Shown piece by piece: positions 5,816 through 6,191 of a DNA stretch of 6,191 nt; position 1 is the stretch's first letter; every line of letters begins with the position of its first letter. The translations under genes and the position numbers were made by a program. Under the pieces are notes generated by a model. The model saw nothing but the letters and a program-made list of their open reading frames with translations, did no database searches and was not told where the DNA came from. The DNA comes from Pseudomonas sp. (GTDB lineage: Bacteria; Pseudomonadota; Gammaproteobacteria; Pseudomonadales; Pseudomonadaceae): NCBI GenBank assembly GCA_003527165.1, contig DPSI01000393.1:1-6191 (forward strand), written 5' to 3'.

Positions 5816-6191
5816 TCAACAGTTGCGCACGTCTACGAAGTGCCCGGCGATGGCCGCGGCGGCCGCCATCGCCGGGCTGACCAGATGGGATCGACCACCG
5901 GCCCCCTGACGACCTTCGAAATTGCGGTTGGAAGTGGAGGCGCAGCGCTCGCCGGGCTGCAGCCGATCCTCGTTCATCCCTAAGCACATGGAGCAGCCGG
6001 GCTCGCGCCACTCGAAACCGGCGTCGACGAAGATGCGATCCAGGCCTTCGGCCTCGGCCTGCGCTTTGACCATCCCGGAGCCGGGAACGACCAGTGCCTG
6101 GCGAACGCTGGAGGCCACCCGCTGCCCTATCACCACCGAGGCGGCGATACGCAGGTCCTCGATCCGGGCATTGGTGCAGGAGCCGATGAAG
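5816..6191 (-). CDS. leuC: 3-isopropylmalate dehydratase large subunit, C-terminal part (5' end outside window)
   Basis: The last 124 residues of LeuC are visible, the [4Fe-4S]-binding aconitase-fold subunit, which is about 470 residues when whole. The fragment opens with [14 protein letters not shown], which contains the first cluster cysteine (codon 6176-6178). It continues through [13 protein letters not shown] with the other two cluster cysteines (codons 5993-5995 and 5984-5986), then [17 protein letters not shown] and [19 protein letters not shown], all hallmark LeuC blocks. All three cluster cysteines are intact, so the catalytic centre is preserved. The TGA stop is followed after 11 bp by the leuD start, and the stop itself is part of the leuD Shine-Dalgarno region. 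The two subunits are thus translationally linked. Confidence 0.95.
   Translation of the reverse strand, partial: FIGSCTNARIEDLRIAASVVIGQRVASSVRQALVVPGSGMVKAQAEAEGLDRIFVDAGFEWREPGCSMCLGMNEDRLQPGERCASTSNRNFEGRQGAGGRSHLVSPAMAAAAAIAGHFVDVRNC

Noticed and set aside
5154..6011. Longer leuD start at 6011
   Set aside because: The extra 69 residues run out of frame inside leuC and are arginine-rich; homology and a Shine-Dalgarno both support the ATG at 5804.
1..6191. CRISPR arrays, tRNA or rRNA genes, insertion sequences, phage genes
   Set aside because: No regularly spaced repeats, no tRNA-like cloverleaf or rRNA motif, and no transposase or integrase motif was seen on either strand.

Overview
The window is GC-rich, densely coding DNA from a gammaproteobacterium, most likely a Pseudomonas or Stutzerimonas relative. 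I base this on the close match of the TrkA tail, YhhQ and LeuC/LeuD to remembered Pseudomonas and enteric proteins, and on a palindromic GTAGGGTGG-type repeat that I associate with Pseudomonas genomes. No database search was possible, so family names rest on motif recognition.

Layout, left to right. (1) Positions 1-394, plus strand: the C-terminal 130 residues of the potassium-uptake regulator TrkA. (2) Positions 409-3532, minus strand: a class III omega-aminotransferase (409-1788) and, upstream of it in transcription order, a succinate-semialdehyde-dehydrogenase-like aldehyde dehydrogenase (2069-3532). They are separated by 280 bp that hold a strong hairpin and a small tandem repeat. Together they look like a two-step amine-to-aldehyde-to-acid module of the GABA or polyamine type. 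(3) Positions 3533-3809: an intergenic stretch with a REP-like palindrome. (4) Positions 3810-4466, minus strand: yhhQ, the queuosine-precursor transporter, with a recognisable -10 box and a short structured leader that resembles a preQ1-I fold in part. (5) Positions 4706-5021, minus strand: the remnant of an SLC13/MatC-like permease. It keeps a translation start and first helix joined out of frame to the C-terminal part, and a good terminator still follows it. (6) Positions 5154-6191, minus strand: leuD and the 3' part of leuC, the two subunits of 3-isopropylmalate dehydratase. They sit 11 bp apart and no leuB follows, which with the sequence divergence suggests a second leuCD copy.

All genes after trkA are on the minus strand, but apparent terminators after leuD and after the permease remnant, and a promoter before yhhQ, split them into at least three transcription units. 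Nothing here is a clearly undescribed system. The items most worth checking are the internally deleted permease behind leuCD, the yhhQ leader, and the substrate of the aminotransferase/dehydrogenase pair.
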